Source of the DNA: Phenylobacterium sp. J367
GTDB taxonomy: Bacteria; Pseudomonadota; Alphaproteobacteria; Caulobacterales; Caulobacteraceae
Direction of reading: 5' to 3'
Assembly (NCBI RefSeq): GCF_024699985.1
Contig: NZ_JAJONA010000001.1
Span: 3,788,501 to 3,852,500, forward strand
Length of the DNA: 64,000 nt
A program made the translations under genes and the position numbers. Below are positions 8,751 through 19,361 of this stretch, piece after piece. Positions within the stretch are counted from its first letter, which is position 1. Each line of letters opens with the position of its first letter. A model generated the notes under the pieces. The model saw nothing but the letters and a program-made list of their open reading frames with translations, ran no database searches and had not been told where the DNA came from.

Positions 8751-9854
8751 TCAACCGTCTTCGGTGTAGAACAGCAGGGTGAGGCCGGAGAGCAACGCTA
8801 CGGCCCCCGGCGCCCACGCCGCCGCGAACAGCGGGATGATGTCGGCCCGCGCCAGGGCGCCGGCGAACTGGTTGAAGAAGAAGATGACGAAGCCGAGCGC
8901 GACGCCGGACCCGGCCAGGCCCGCCAGGCCGCCCAGCCGCGCCAGCCGGAGCGAGAACGCGGCCGCCAGCACCGCCATGGCCGCGAACAGCAGGGGCGTC
9001 GCCAGGAGCTGCTGGAACCGCAGCCGGTAGCCATAGGCGGAGAAGCCCGCCTGCTCGGTCTGGTGGATCGCCGCCGGCAGGCGCCAGAAGGCGATGGCCT
9101 CCGGCGAGGCGAACCGCTCCATGGCCGATTCGGCGTCCAGCGCCGACCGCAGTGACAGGCTCTCCGAGCGCACCGAGCTCTCGCCGGCGGTGGCCTCGCG
9201 GACGTCCTTGAGCTGCCAGAAGCCGGGCATCAGCCGCGCCTCTGCCGCCTCCAGCCGGCGGCGGAACTGCAGCGTGCCCTGCGGCCCCTTCTGGTAGACG
9301 AACAGCGACACCTTCCGGAGCCGCACCGCGCCGCCGACGGTGTCGCGGGCCCGGGCGTGGATGACGATCTGGTTGCGCTCGTCCCCCTGGCGCAGCCAGA
9401 TGTCCTCGGGCGTGTCGCCCAGGTAGTTCTCCATCAGCCGCGAGCGTTCGGCCTCGAAGCGGGCGTTCAGCGCGGCGGCCGCGGGGTTGATCACCGTGAC
9501 GGCGAGCACGCCGCCCGCGAAGGCGGCCGCCGCGAACGGCAGGATGAAGCGCCAGGCCGAGACGCCGGCCGCCCGCATGGCCACCAGCTCGCTCTTCCGG
9601 TTCAGGCCCACATAGGCGCTGATCCCGCCGAACAGGATGACGAAGGGCAGCAGGACCTGGAGGAGCGAGGGCGTGCGCAGCAGGGTCAGGCCGAAGATCG
9701 TGGCGGGTCCGACGTCGGCGCGGGTGCCGACCGATCGGGACAGATCCACGAACTGGATCAGCAGAATGACCGCCGCGATCACCGCCAGCGCGGCGCCGAC
9801 GCCGGCCAGGGCGCGCACGAGGACGTAGCGCTCGATCCGGCCCACGCGGATCAC
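8751..9854 (-). CDS. lptG: LPS export ABC transporter permease LptG
   Basis: LptG is one of two inner-membrane permeases of the LptB2FG complex that extracts lipopolysaccharide from the inner membrane. The 367 residues follow the YjgP/YjgQ fold: three N-terminal helices (VLVRALAGVGAALAVIAAVILLIQF..., LLQVLLPFVILFGGISAY), a periplasmic jellyroll (residues about 130-260), then three C-terminal helices. The cytoplasmic coupling region is NRKSELVAMRAAGVS. Its start overlaps the lptF stop (ATGA), and lptD follows 79 bases downstream, so the LPS transport genes are co-transcribed. Confidence 0.94.
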   Translation of the reverse strand: MIRVGRIERYVLVRALAGVGAALAVIAAVILLIQFVDLSRSVGTRADVGPATIFGLTLLRTPSLLQVLLPFVILFGGISAYVGLNRKSELVAMRAAGVSAWRFILPFAAAAFAGGVLAVTVINPAAAALNARFEAERSRLMENYLGDTPEDIWLRQGDERNQIVIHARARDTVGGAVRLRKVSLFVYQKGPQGTLQFRRRLEAAEARLMPGFWQLKDVREATAGESSVRSESLSLRSALDAESAMERFASPEAIAFWRLPAAIHQTEQAGFSAYGYRLRFQQLLATPLLFAAMAVLAAAFSLRLARLGGLAGLAGSGVALGFVIFFFNQFAGALARADIIPLFAAAWAPGAVALLSGLTLLFYTEDG

Positions 9855-10987
9855 GCGGCCGCTCCCGCCATCGCCGGGGTTCGGCGGCGGAGCGCGATGA
9901 AGCGGCTGACTTTCTGACGGAACACCGCCCGCAATCCGAAGGCGGTGGCGCCCAGCGGGATGGCGTACTGGAGAATGTTGAGCCAGGCGTTGTCCTCACA
10001 GGCCGCCTGAACGACGAACCCGAGGATCCTGGTCACGGCCGCGATCGCGCCCATGGTGGCGATGCGTCGCGCGTAGCCGAGCCGCGAGAAGCCGCCGCCG
10101 ATGATCGCCGACAGGGCCAGGGCCATGAAGGCGATATTGTAGAGCGGCGTGGCGAGGCGGGCGTGGCCCTCGGCCAGCAGGCTCAGACGGTTCTTGCGCT
10201 CCCAGTCCTGGGTGAGGTCGGGGAAGAACAGCTCGTGCGGCCATCGGTCGGAGGGCTTGTAGTGCACAAGCTCGGCCGAATCGCTCATCGACGAGAGCTC
10301 GAACGGGTACTCGTTGAACGTCAGGTAGTTCAGCACGCCCCGGTCCGAGAACTCCTGGGTGGTGCCGTTCTTCATCACCAGCACCGATCGGCCGCCGCGG
10401 CTGTCGATCCTGCCCTCGTCGGCGGTGTAGACCGTCGAGGTCCCGTCCGCCTTCTCCTGATAGATGAAGAGGTTGCGGAAATCGCCGTCGCCCTCGACGG
10501 TCTGGGCATAGACCGTCAGTCCGGGCACCGGCTCGGTGAACTCGCCTTCGCGGACCAGGGTGGAGGCGAGATCGGTCCGCACCTCGAAGAGTTCGTCGCG
10601 CAGCGCCCGGAACGCGGCTGGCTGCACGAAGAGGTTCATCACCAGGGCGGCGAACGCGATCGTGCAGGCCAGCCGCATGGCAGGCGAAATGACCCGCCAG
10701 CGGCTCATCCCGCCGGCGAAACAGACGACGATCTCCTGCTCGGTATGCAGTCGGTTCAGCGCCACCAGCGCGGCCACGAACACCGCCACGGGCAGAATGA
10801 TGTTGATGAGCTGCGGCATGTAGAGGAGCGTGATCTTCAGGAAGACCAGGCCGCCCTGCCGCTGGTTCACCAGGAGATCGAGGCCGGCCAGACTCTGGCT
10901 CAGCAAGGCGACGCCTGTCAGCGCCAGGGTGGCGAGCAGGGTCGGGCCGGCGAGCTGGCGCAACAGGTATCGGTCGATCAGGCGCAT
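9851..10987 (-). CDS. lptF: LPS export ABC transporter permease LptF
   Basis: Partner permease of LptG. I chose ATG 10987 (MRLIDRYLLRQLAGPTLLAT, 378 residues), the standard family N-terminus; the open frame upstream of it is not protein-like. Three helices precede a periplasmic domain (residues about 120-270) and three follow, with the coupling helix LHTEQEIVVCFAGGMSRWRV. It is the first gene of the minus-strand operon and is divergent from pepA across 150 bases (10988-11137) that must hold both promoters. Confidence 0.93.
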   Translation of the reverse strand: MRLIDRYLLRQLAGPTLLATLALTGVALLSQSLAGLDLLVNQRQGGLVFLKITLLYMPQLINIILPVAVFVAALVALNRLHTEQEIVVCFAGGMSRWRVISPAMRLACTIAFAALVMNLFVQPAAFRALRDELFEVRTDLASTLVREGEFTEPVPGLTVYAQTVEGDGDFRNLFIYQEKADGTSTVYTADEGRIDSRGGRSVLVMKNGTTQEFSDRGVLNYLTFNEYPFELSSMSDSAELVHYKPSDRWPHELFFPDLTQDWERKNRLSLLAEGHARLATPLYNIAFMALALSAIIGGGFSRLGYARRIATMGAIAAVTRILGFVVQAACEDNAWLNILQYAIPLGATAFGLRAVFRQKVSRFIALRRRTPAMAGAAA

Positions 10988-11137
10988 GGGCAAAAAGTAC
11001 GGCTCACCCGGAGGTTTTGGCGCGCCCCGGCCGCGGAGCTGTTCTAAACCATGCGTCGCCGCGGCGCACAACCGCCGCCCGGTCGGCGCCTGCGGGCCCG
11101 GCTCCACGCCAGAAGACGCAAAGAGAAGAGAGTTCCG

Positions 11138-12586
11138 ATGGAGATCGAGTTCGTCGCCGCCGACGCCCCGCTGGGCGCCAAGACCGCGGTCGCGCGGGTG
11201 GTGTTCGAAGGCGGGTCGTATGACGGCGCTCTGGGCCGCGCGGTGGCGGCCAGCCGGTTCACCGGCGCCAAGGGCCAGACCCTTGACGTGCTCGCGCCGG
11301 AAGGCGGACCCGACCGCCTGGTGTTGGTGGGCGCCGGCAAGGCCGACGGCTTCGACGCCATCGCCGCCGAACATGCCGGAGCGACGGCCTGGAAGACGCT
11401 GAGCGTCTCGGGGCTGGAGACCCTGCGCATCGAGCTGCCGAACGGCTCCAAGGACCTCGCGGCCCGCGCCGCGCTCGGTGTGCGGCTGGCCTGCTACCGG
11501 TTCGACAAGTACCGGACCAAGGAAGCCGCCGACAAGAAGCCGTCGCTAACCAACGCCCAGGTGGCGACCGCCGAGCCGGACGCCGCGCTCGCCGCCTTCC
11601 CGCCGCTCGCCGCCCTCGCCGACGCCGTCAGCTTCACCCGCGACTTGGTCTCAGAGCCCGCCAACATCCTCTATCCCGTCGAGTTCGCCCGCCGGGTGAA
11701 GGAGCTGGAACGCCTGGGACTGGAGGTGGAGATCCTCGGCGAGGCTGAGATGGCCGCGCTCGGCATGGGCTCGCTGCTCGGCGTCGGCCAGGGGTCGGTG
11801 CGCGAGAGCCAGCTCGTGGTCATCAAGTGGATGGGTGCGGACGACAAGTCGGCCCAGCCGGTGGCCTTCGTCGGCAAGGGCGTCTGCTTCGACACCGGCG
11901 GCATCTCCATCAAGCCGGCCGACGGCATGGAGGACATGAAGTGGGACATGGGCGGCGCGGGCGCGGTCACCGGGCTCATGCACGTGCTGGCCGGCCGCAA
12001 GGCCAAGGCGAACGTCATCGGCATCCTCGGCCTGGTGGAGAACATGCCGGACGGCAACGCCCAGCGGCCGGGCGACGTGGTCACCTCCATGAGCGGCCAG
12101 ACGATCGAGGTGATCAACACCGACGCCGAAGGCCGTCTCGTGCTGGCCGATGCGCTCTGGTACTGCCAGGACCGCTTCAAGCCGAAGTTCATGGTCGACC
12201 TGGCCACCCTGACCGGCGCGATCATCATCTCGCTCGGCAATGACTACGCCGGCTGCTTCTCCAACAACGACGAACTGGCCGCGAACCTTCTGGACGCCGC
12301 CGGGAAGGAAGGGGAGCCGCTCTGGCGGATGCCGATGCCGGCCGCCTACGAGAAGCAGATCGATTCGGTGATCGCCGACGTGAAGAACACCGGCGGACGC
12401 CCGGCCGGCTCGATCACTGCGGCGCTCTTCCTCCAGCGGTTCGTGAACAACTATCCCTGGGCGCACCTCGATATCGCGTCCACCGCCTGGAAGAAGCCGT
12501 CCACCGTGCCGACCATTCCGGACGGCGCCACCGGTTATGGCGTGCGGCTCCTGAACCGGATGGTGCAGGACCGGTACGAAGGGTAG
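11138..12586 (+). CDS. pepA: leucyl aminopeptidase (M17)
   Basis: Cytosolic dimetal aminopeptidase that removes N-terminal residues from peptides. The 482-residue protein has the M17 active site: [15 protein letters not shown] (catalytic Lys and Asp near 247-252), [10 protein letters not shown], and the signature NTDAEGRL at 327-334, followed by DLATLTGA. The start ATG 11138 follows AAGAGA; the frame is open further upstream but lacks family similarity. PepA is commonly found divergent from lptF in alphaproteobacteria. A strong hairpin (12607-12632) lies just downstream. Confidence 0.96.
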   Translation: MEIEFVAADAPLGAKTAVARVVFEGGSYDGALGRAVAASRFTGAKGQTLDVLAPEGGPDRLVLVGAGKADGFDAIAAEHAGATAWKTLSVSGLETLRIELPNGSKDLAARAALGVRLACYRFDKYRTKEAADKKPSLTNAQVATAEPDAALAAFPPLAALADAVSFTRDLVSEPANILYPVEFARRVKELERLGLEVEILGEAEMAALGMGSLLGVGQGSVRESQLVVIKWMGADDKSAQPVAFVGKGVCFDTGGISIKPADGMEDMKWDMGGAGAVTGLMHVLAGRKAKANVIGILGLVENMPDGNAQRPGDVVTSMSGQTIEVINTDAEGRLVLADALWYCQDRFKPKFMVDLATLTGAIIISLGNDYAGCFSNNDELAANLLDAAGKEGEPLWRMPMPAAYEKQIDSVIADVKNTGGRPAGSITAALFLQRFVNNYPWAHLDIASTAWKKPSTVPTIPDGATGYGVRLLNRMVQDRYEG

Positions 12587-12606
12587 GGGCCGACGGCCCG
12601 TCCGAC

Positions 12607-12640
12607 CCCGGTCCGGCCCTTCCCGGACCGGGCGTTTCGG
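12607..12640 (+). terminator. probable terminator of pepA
   Basis: A perfect 10-bp stem, CCCGGTCCGG at 12607-12616 and CCGGACCGGG at 12623-12632, with a six-base loop, followed by CGTTTCGG. The T tract is short, so termination efficiency is uncertain. Confidence 0.6.
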
Positions 12641-12660
12641 TTGATGGAATCTTCCATTCG

Positions 12661-12675
12661 CGGAACCGTGTTCCG
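12661..12675. promoter_or_regulatory. palindromic operator-like site
   Basis: CGGAAC-CGT-GTTCCG, six-base arms around a three-base spacer, 38 bases upstream of the hybrid kinase start. It is preceded by the related imperfect palindrome GGAATcttcCATTC. Possible binding site for a dimeric regulator; the identity is unknown. Confidence 0.25.
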
Positions 12676-12712
12676 TAATTCTTCACGTTTTCCCTAGCAC
12701 CCTGCGCGCGCG

Positions 12713-14573
<1,861 letters not shown>

Positions 14574-14576
<3 letters not shown>

Positions 14577-14678
14577 AACATTCTCCGCCGAAGCGGAGGC
14601 CGGTTCGACTTGGAAAATGCGCCAAATTCAAAGTGTCCTGAGCGAAATCCGATCCTATCGAAGCGGATTTCGCTCTAG
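14574..14678. repeat. 105-bp twin-hairpin intergenic repeat, copy A
   Basis: Same length as copy B at 15466-15570 and about 88% identical (13 differences by eye). It contains two hairpins. The distal one is perfect: GAGCGAAATCCG / CGGATTTCGCTC, a 12-bp stem with a 12-base loop. The proximal one is degenerate in this copy. The element begins with the TAG stop of the hybrid kinase gene and ends GCTCTAG. A likely role is transcription termination or mRNA 3' end protection. Confidence 0.85.
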
Positions 14679-14704
14679 GCGCGGAAGACGCTAAGAGTCG
14701 GCCC

Positions 14705-15163
14705 ATGGCCGACGCCCCCTGCGAAGTCTGGTTCTACCACCTGGAACGCACCGGGCTGGACCAGGCCTTGCCCGAACTCCTGGAGAAGACGCTGCAGCGC
14801 GGCTGGAAGGCCGTGGTCCGTACGCCGCACGCCGAGCGCCTCGAGCACCTGGACGGCTGGCTCTGGAGCTACCGGGAGGACAGCTTTCTGCCGCACGGGA
14901 TCGCCGCCGAGCCGAACGCCGCGCGCCAGCCGGTCCTGCTGACCACCGCCGACGAGAACCCGAACGCCGCCGACGCGCTTTTCCTGGTGGACGGCGCCGA
15001 GGCCGGGGAGCTTGCCGGCTACGCGCGCTGCGTGGTGCTCTTCGACGGCGGAGACGAGGCGCAGCTCGCGGCCGCGCGTGCGCAGTGGAGCCGGATCAAG
15101 GCGACCGGCGCGCCGGTATCGTACTGGCGCCAACGGGAACGGGGCTGGGAGAAGCAGGCATGA
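14705..15163 (+). CDS. holC: DNA polymerase III chi subunit
   Basis: HolC links the clamp loader to single-stranded DNA-binding protein. The 152-residue protein has the family features CEVWFYHLERTGLDQALPEL at the N-terminus, the LWSYREDSFLPHG region (74-86), and a Rossmann-like core ending SYWRQRERGWEKQA. The length is typical. Its stop overlaps the start of the following lipoprotein gene, so the two are co-transcribed. Confidence 0.92.
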   Translation: MADAPCEVWFYHLERTGLDQALPELLEKTLQRGWKAVVRTPHAERLEHLDGWLWSYREDSFLPHGIAAEPNAARQPVLLTTADENPNAADALFLVDGAEAGELAGYARCVVLFDGGDEAQLAAARAQWSRIKATGAPVSYWRQRERGWEKQA

Positions 15164-15468
15164 CGAAGCGGTTCGCGATCCTGGGCGTCCTGGCGCTGGC
15201 GGCCTGCGCCGCGCCGGCCGAGCCGCCGCCGCCGCCCGCGCCGCCGCCGCCCCCGCCGCCGGTCCTGGAGGTCCGGGACCAGTGCGGCGCCGCCGCCCTC
15301 CAGCATCTGGTCGGCCAGCCGCGGAGCAAGATTCCCGTGCCGGTAAACCCCGCGACCCAGCGCGTGGCCTGCACGACCTGCCCGGTGACCCAGGACTTCA
15401 GCCCGAACCGGCTGAACTTCTTCTTCGATGCCGAGAGCGGCCTGATCCGCGAGATCCGCTGCGGCTAG
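15160..15468 (+). CDS. I78-family peptidase-inhibitor-like lipoprotein
   Basis: A 102-residue predicted lipoprotein: Lys/Arg start, hydrophobic core and lipobox LAAC at about residue 17, then a Pro-rich linker, then an I78-like domain. Family markers are DQCGAAALQHLVGQP and the C-terminal DFSPNRLNFFFDAESGLIREIRCG, which resembles the T.D..P.RLN....G.I..I.CG pattern. The loop has four Cys (CGAA, CTTC, RCG), more than usual. ATG 15160 overlaps the holC stop. The stop TAG is the first triplet of repeat copy B. Inhibition of serine proteases is known for the family, not shown here. Confidence 0.75.
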   Translation: MTKRFAILGVLALAACAAPAEPPPPPAPPPPPPPVLEVRDQCGAAALQHLVGQPRSKIPVPVNPATQRVACTTCPVTQDFSPNRLNFFFDAESGLIREIRCG

Positions 15469-15570
15469 AGCATTTTCCGCCGAAGTGGAGGCCGGTTCGG
15501 CGTAGAAAATGCTCTCAATTCAAAGTGTCTTGAGCGAAATCCGAGTCTATCGAAACGGATTTCGCTCTAG
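15466..15570. repeat. 105-bp twin-hairpin intergenic repeat, copy B
   Basis: This is the better-preserved copy. Hairpin 1: GAGCATTTTC / GAAAATGCTC, a 10-bp perfect stem around a GC-rich loop. Hairpin 2: GAGCGAAATCCG / CGGATTTCGCTC, a 12-bp perfect stem. The ends form an inverted repeat CTAGAGC...GCTCTAG. The left TAG is the stop of the I78 lipoprotein gene and the right CTA is the stop (TAG on the minus strand) of the convergent glycosyltransferase gene, so the element fills the space between two genes exactly. Confidence 0.88.
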
Positions 15571-16802
15571 GCCCCGGCCGGGATCTCGACCCCCAGCTCG
15601 CGCAGGACGTTCAGCCAGCTCTCGCGGCCCTGGCGCTTGTCGAACATCGCCTCCGCCGTGGCCCGCGCCGCCTTGCGCATCCCGGTCTTCGAGCCTGGAT
15701 CGCGGCAGGCGTCGATCATGGCCTCCGAGAGCGCGCTGACGTCGAAGAACGGCAGGAGGCGACCGTGGACGCCGTCCTGGATAGCGTCGCGCAGGGGCGG
15801 GGTGTCGGACCCGATCACATAACAGCCGCTGGCCATCGCCTCGGCGAGCGACCACGAGAGCACGAAGGGATAGGTGTAATAGACGTGGGCCGTCGAGAGC
15901 CGGAGCGCCGCCAGCATCTGGGCGTGCGGCACGCGCCCCAGGAAATGCACGCGCTCGGGGTCGATCGGCACGTCCCGGAAGATGAACTCCTTCCAGGTCA
16001 GGCCATCCGGCGCCGCGCCGCCGTAGCCGCGCTTGTCCTCCTGGCCGATGATGATCACGTGCGCCTCGGGCACGGCCGCCAGCAGCTTCGGGAGGGCGCG
16101 GGCGAGGATGTGCAGGCCCCGCATCGGCTCCATGGCGTTGTTGATGTGGGTGATCACCGGCGTTCCCGGCGCGATCGTCCGGCCGTCAGGCAGCTCGAAG
16201 GGCTCGGCCGGCCCCGGCCGGATCGCCTCGACGTCGACGCCTTCATGGAAGACCCGAAGGCGGGGCCGGAACACGTCCGGGAGGGTCGAGGCCTGGAACT
16301 CGGTGGGGGAGACGATGACGTCGGCGTCGGTGTAGGCGAGCGCCATGGTGGCGTTCTTGGACTTGCCGAGCAGGATGGCCTCCTCGGTGGGGGCGCCGAA
16401 CTCGGTGTCGAAGCCGATGTCCAGACCGCGGCCATGGTAGAAGAACTCGGCGAAGGCCACCTGCCTGGCGTCGGGCCACAGCTCGTCGAGGAAAAGCGTC
16501 TCGCCCCATCCTGGATGCCCGACGATCACGTCCGGCTCGACGCCCTGTTCCTTCAGCGCCTGCCCGGCGCGATAGGCCGCGCGCCCGCGCAGCATGTCGG
16601 CCTCGGCTCGCACGGCGAGCGGCAGCAGGTTGGGCGTGCTCCCGCGTCCAAGTTTGTACTTGGTCTGCATCACCCCCGGCACGCCCTTGGAGGTGTGCGC
16701 GCCGATGGCGTAGCAGGCGACCCCGGCGTCCCGAAGCGCGCCGGCCAGGTCCCGGAACTGCGCCGGGAAGTTGTTGTGCACGAAAAGGACGCTTGACCCC
16801 AT
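15567..16802 (-). CDS. glycosyltransferase, GT4-like
   Basis: A 411-residue GT-B-fold glycosyltransferase. The N-terminal half starts SSVLFVHNNFPAQFRDLAGAL. The C-terminal half carries the GT4-type donor-binding region: PVITHINNAMEPMRGLHILARALP, HVIIIGQEDKRGYGG, VHFLGRVPHAQMLAAL and the E-x7-E-like block VLSWSLAEAMASGCYVIGSDTPPLRD. I chose ATG 16802, which has GAAGG six bases upstream, over ATG 16814, which has none. Its stop is provided by repeat copy B. The acceptor and pathway (surface polysaccharide or LPS) cannot be told from the context. Confidence 0.85.
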   Translation of the reverse strand: MGSSVLFVHNNFPAQFRDLAGALRDAGVACYAIGAHTSKGVPGVMQTKYKLGRGSTPNLLPLAVRAEADMLRGRAAYRAGQALKEQGVEPDVIVGHPGWGETLFLDELWPDARQVAFAEFFYHGRGLDIGFDTEFGAPTEEAILLGKSKNATMALAYTDADVIVSPTEFQASTLPDVFRPRLRVFHEGVDVEAIRPGPAEPFELPDGRTIAPGTPVITHINNAMEPMRGLHILARALPKLLAAVPEAHVIIIGQEDKRGYGGAAPDGLTWKEFIFRDVPIDPERVHFLGRVPHAQMLAALRLSTAHVYYTYPFVLSWSLAEAMASGCYVIGSDTPPLRDAIQDGVHGRLLPFFDVSALSEAMIDACRDPGSKTGMRKAARATAEAMFDKRQGRESWLNVLRELGVEIPAGA

Positions 16803-16900
16803 GACGGCCTTCATAGCGCGCGACGCGGACCTGTCACCCCGCCGACGGCGGGGTCTGGCGGTCGGCCGCCATCTGGCTTAAGGGCTCGCGCCGGGGCCGT

Positions 16901-16985
16901 GCGGATGTGGCGGAACTGGTAGACGCACTGGATTTAGGTTCCAGCGCCGAAAGGCGTGGAGGTTCGAGTCCTCTCATCCGCACCA
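16901..16985 (+). tRNA. tRNA-Leu (anticodon UAG)
   Basis: An 85-base gene with encoded CCA. The acceptor stem is GCGGATG/CATCCGC. The anticodon stem is CTGGA/TCCAG around a seven-base loop with TAG, reading CUA codons. The long variable arm (class II, typical of Leu) is CGCCGAAAGGCG, and the T arm has GGTTCGAGTCC. No other tRNA is adjacent. Confidence 0.97.
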
Positions 16986-16986
16986 T

Positions 16987-17069
16987 CCTGCTTCGCCCGC
17001 ATGGGCTTCGCAGGACCTGCCCCCGCGCGTGCGGGACGCCTTGACCCTGCGAAGCCTCGGCGAAGCAGG
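16987..17069. repeat. nested palindromic repeat 3' of tRNA-Leu
   Basis: Two nested inverted repeats. The outer arms are CCTGCTTCGCC (16987-16997) and GGCGAAGCAGG (17059-17069). The inner arms are GGCTTCGCAGG (17004-17014) and CCTGCGAAGCC (17046-17056). The four arms are variants of one motif, so the stretch looks like a REP/BIME-type pair. It begins one base after the tRNA CCA end and could act as its terminator. Confidence 0.6.
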
Positions 17070-17204
17070 GTTTCCCCTGGACGAGGCGCGCGCGCATGAC
17101 ATAAGTCGCCGCCCCGCCGCCGGAGCCCCTTCGGCGGCGCTCACCATTTCACACTGAAGGCGGACCGAACGCGTGACACGACGCGGCGTCCGGAAGTTCC
17201 AAGA

Positions 17205-18653
17205 ATGTCGATGCAGATCGTTGAGAAGTCCGGCGAAGGCCTGAGCCGCGTGTACGGCGTGACGGTGCCCGCCCAGGACCTGACCGAGAAGCTGGAGGCG
17301 CGGATCGCCGAGATCACGCCCACGCTCAACATCAAGGGCTTCCGCCCGGGCAAGGTGCCGCCGGCCCATGTGCGCCGCCTCTACGGCAAGGCGCTGATGA
17401 GCGAGGTCGTCGAGCAGACGCTGACCGAGACGACCCAGAAGGTGCTGACCGACAACAACCTGCGTCCGGCCGGCGACCCCGACCTGAAGCCGGAAGGCGA
17501 CATCAACGAGGTCATCGAGGGCAAGGCCGACCTGGCCTACGAGATCGCCGTCGACGTGATGCCCGAGTTCGATCCGGTCGACCCGGCCTCGCTGAAGCTG
17601 GAGCGCCCGATCTACGAACCCACCGACGCCGAGGTGACGGAAGCCGTCGACGAGTTGGCGTCGCAGAACAAGACCTACGAGCCCCGCACCGGCAAGTCGG
17701 TGAAGGCGAAGGACGGCGACATGGTCGTCATCGACTTCGTGGGCAAGCTCGACGGCGTCGCCTTCGACGGCGGCACGGCCACCGACGCCGAGCTGGTGCT
17801 GGGTTCGGGCCAGTTCATCCCGGGCTTCGAGGAGCAGCTGGTGGGCGCGACCCCCGACAGCGACGTCGAGGTGAAGGTGACCTTCCCGGCCGAGTACCAG
17901 GCCGCCAATCTCGCCGGCAAGGACGCCGTCTTCGAGGTGAAGGTCAAGGAAGTGAAGGCTCCCGCCGAGGGCGCGGCCGACGACGCCTTCGCCGAACGCC
18001 TTGGCGTCGAGAACCTCGAGAAGCTCCGCGAGCTCATCAAGACCAACCTCGAGCAGCAGTACGCCGGCGCGAGCCGCTTCAAGCTGAAGCGCGCGCTCCT
18101 CGACCAGCTCGACACCAAGCACGACTTCCCGCTGCCGCCGAAGATGGTCGAGGCCGAGTTCGCCTCGATCTGGAGCCAGGTGCAGCAGGACAAGGAAGCC
18201 GGCAACCTTCCGGACGACGACGCCGGCAAGACCGACGAGCAGCTGCAGGGCGAGTACCGCAAGATCGCCGAGCGCCGCGTGCGCCTGGGCCTGGTGCTGG
18301 CCGAGATCGGCCGGGCCAACAACGTCCAGGTGACCGAGCAGGAGTTGGCCGAGGCCATGCGCCGCGAGGCCATGCGCTACGGCCCGCAGGCCCAGCAGGT
18401 GTTCGACCTGTTCCGCCAGAACCCGAACGCCCAGGCCCAGCTCCGCGCCCCGATCTTCGAGGACAAGGTCGTCGACCTGATCGTCGAGAAGGCCGCCGTC
18501 ACCGACAAGAAGGTCTCCAAGGACGACCTGATGAAGGACGACGACCTGCCGGAAGGCTATTCGGACGCCTCGGCCGAGGAGGCCAAGCCGAAGAAGAAGG
18601 CCGCGCCGAAGAAGAAGGCCGCCGCCAAGGACGAGGCCGCCTCGGAAGAGTAG
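17205..18653 (+). CDS. tig: trigger factor, ribosome-associated chaperone and PPIase
   Basis: Trigger factor binds near the ribosomal exit tunnel and folds nascent chains. The 482 residues show the ribosome-binding loop GFRPGKVPP (about 45-53, the family GFRxGKxP signature), the FKBP-type PPIase domain ([31 protein letters not shown]) and a helical C-terminal arm. The tail is a low-complexity Lys/Ala/Glu stretch ([17 protein letters not shown]) longer than in E. coli. MSMQ and MQ (17211) are alternative starts. The gene ends at a strong terminator and is probably monocistronic. Confidence 0.96.
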   Translation: MSMQIVEKSGEGLSRVYGVTVPAQDLTEKLEARIAEITPTLNIKGFRPGKVPPAHVRRLYGKALMSEVVEQTLTETTQKVLTDNNLRPAGDPDLKPEGDINEVIEGKADLAYEIAVDVMPEFDPVDPASLKLERPIYEPTDAEVTEAVDELASQNKTYEPRTGKSVKAKDGDMVVIDFVGKLDGVAFDGGTATDAELVLGSGQFIPGFEEQLVGATPDSDVEVKVTFPAEYQAANLAGKDAVFEVKVKEVKAPAEGAADDAFAERLGVENLEKLRELIKTNLEQQYAGASRFKLKRALLDQLDTKHDFPLPPKMVEAEFASIWSQVQQDKEAGNLPDDDAGKTDEQLQGEYRKIAERRVRLGLVLAEIGRANNVQVTEQELAEAMRREAMRYGPQAQQVFDLFRQNPNAQAQLRAPIFEDKVVDLIVEKAAVTDKKVSKDDLMKDDDLPEGYSDASAEEAKPKKKAAPKKKAAAKDEAASEE

Positions 18654-18676
18654 GCCTTACGCCCGACCCGATACGG

Positions 18677-18709
18677 AAACGCCCCCGGTGATCCCGGGGG
18701 CGTTTTTCG
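18677..18709 (+). terminator. Rho-independent terminator of tig
   Basis: A 12-bp stem, AAACGCCCCCGG and CCGGGGGCGTTT, with a five-base loop, followed by TTCGTT. It lies 24 bases after the tig stop. Confidence 0.9.
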
Positions 18710-18875
18710 TTCGTCCAAGGTTGTCATCCCGCAAGTCGCGCAGCGGCTGTCCGGCACTCAGCCAGCGCACGCCCTGGGCCCAGCGCTGGCATCGCCGCCG
18801 CACCGTTCGGTCGTCGCCTGGGTTACGCGGTCCCGGTCTTCGCTGCGAAACCGGATGACGCTCAGATGCGGACGC

Positions 18876-19046
18876 CTACAGCCCCCGCAGCCGCCGCAGC
18901 AGCTCCGGGTTCTCGACCCGGGCGCGGCGCTCGTTGATCTCCTGGTGCGGGGACATCTCGGCCTCGTCGTCCTCGAAGGCGAGGGCGAACGGCGCCTCGT
19001 AGTTTGGGGACACAGGCACGGCAAGGACGTCGGCGTCAGCGGCCAT
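18876..19046 (-). CDS. 56-residue hypothetical protein
   Basis: A short frame (ATG 19046, stop 18876-18878) preceded by a good ribosome binding site, GGGAG, nine bases upstream. The product has a hydrophobic-acidic N-terminal half (ADVLAVPVSPNYEAPF, then DDEAEMS) and a basic amphipathic C-terminal half (INERRARVENPELLRRLRGL). There is no signal peptide or membrane segment. I do not recognise the family. The ribosome binding site and amphipathic composition favour a real gene, divergent from the ferredoxin-oxidoreductase module. Confidence 0.55.
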   Translation of the reverse strand: MAADADVLAVPVSPNYEAPFALAFEDDEAEMSPHQEINERRARVENPELLRRLRGL

Positions 19047-19361
19047 CGGCGGTTTCTCCCTCGCCCCCGCTCCCGCAGGGGTTCCCGGCGTTAAGCTATC
19101 ATTTACCCACGGGGCTCGCCTAGCGTGCCGCTGCGACACCCGCGTGACGTTCGCGTGAGGCGAGCAGTTCGCAGGAATTCGCCGACGACCCGCGGCTCTG
19201 CGACCAGAAATCACCGAACACTGATCAGAATCCGGTTGGCGCGGCGCGGAAGCTGGACGTAACCTTGTGTCGGACGCCGCGTCGCGACGGCGGGCCCTCT
19301 CTGGCTCATCCAGAGTTCGCCTTCCGCCACGAGAGTAGAGCGTGTCGGGAAGGAAGCCGTT
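19047..19361. promoter_or_regulatory. divergent intergenic region with a possible CtrA half-match
   Basis: A 315-base non-coding gap between the 56-residue gene and the oxidoreductase module. At 19091-19106 TTAA-N7-TTTAC resembles the CtrA box TTAA-N7-TTAAC with one mismatch. GGAAGGA at about 19348-19354 is the ribosome binding site of the downstream TTG start. No sigma-70 consensus is convincing, and nothing else is recognised. Confidence 0.3.

Noticed and set aside
12661-12675. LexA box
   Set aside because: Alphaproteobacterial LexA binds GTTC-N7-GTTC direct repeats; this is a GGAAC-N3-GTTCC palindrome.
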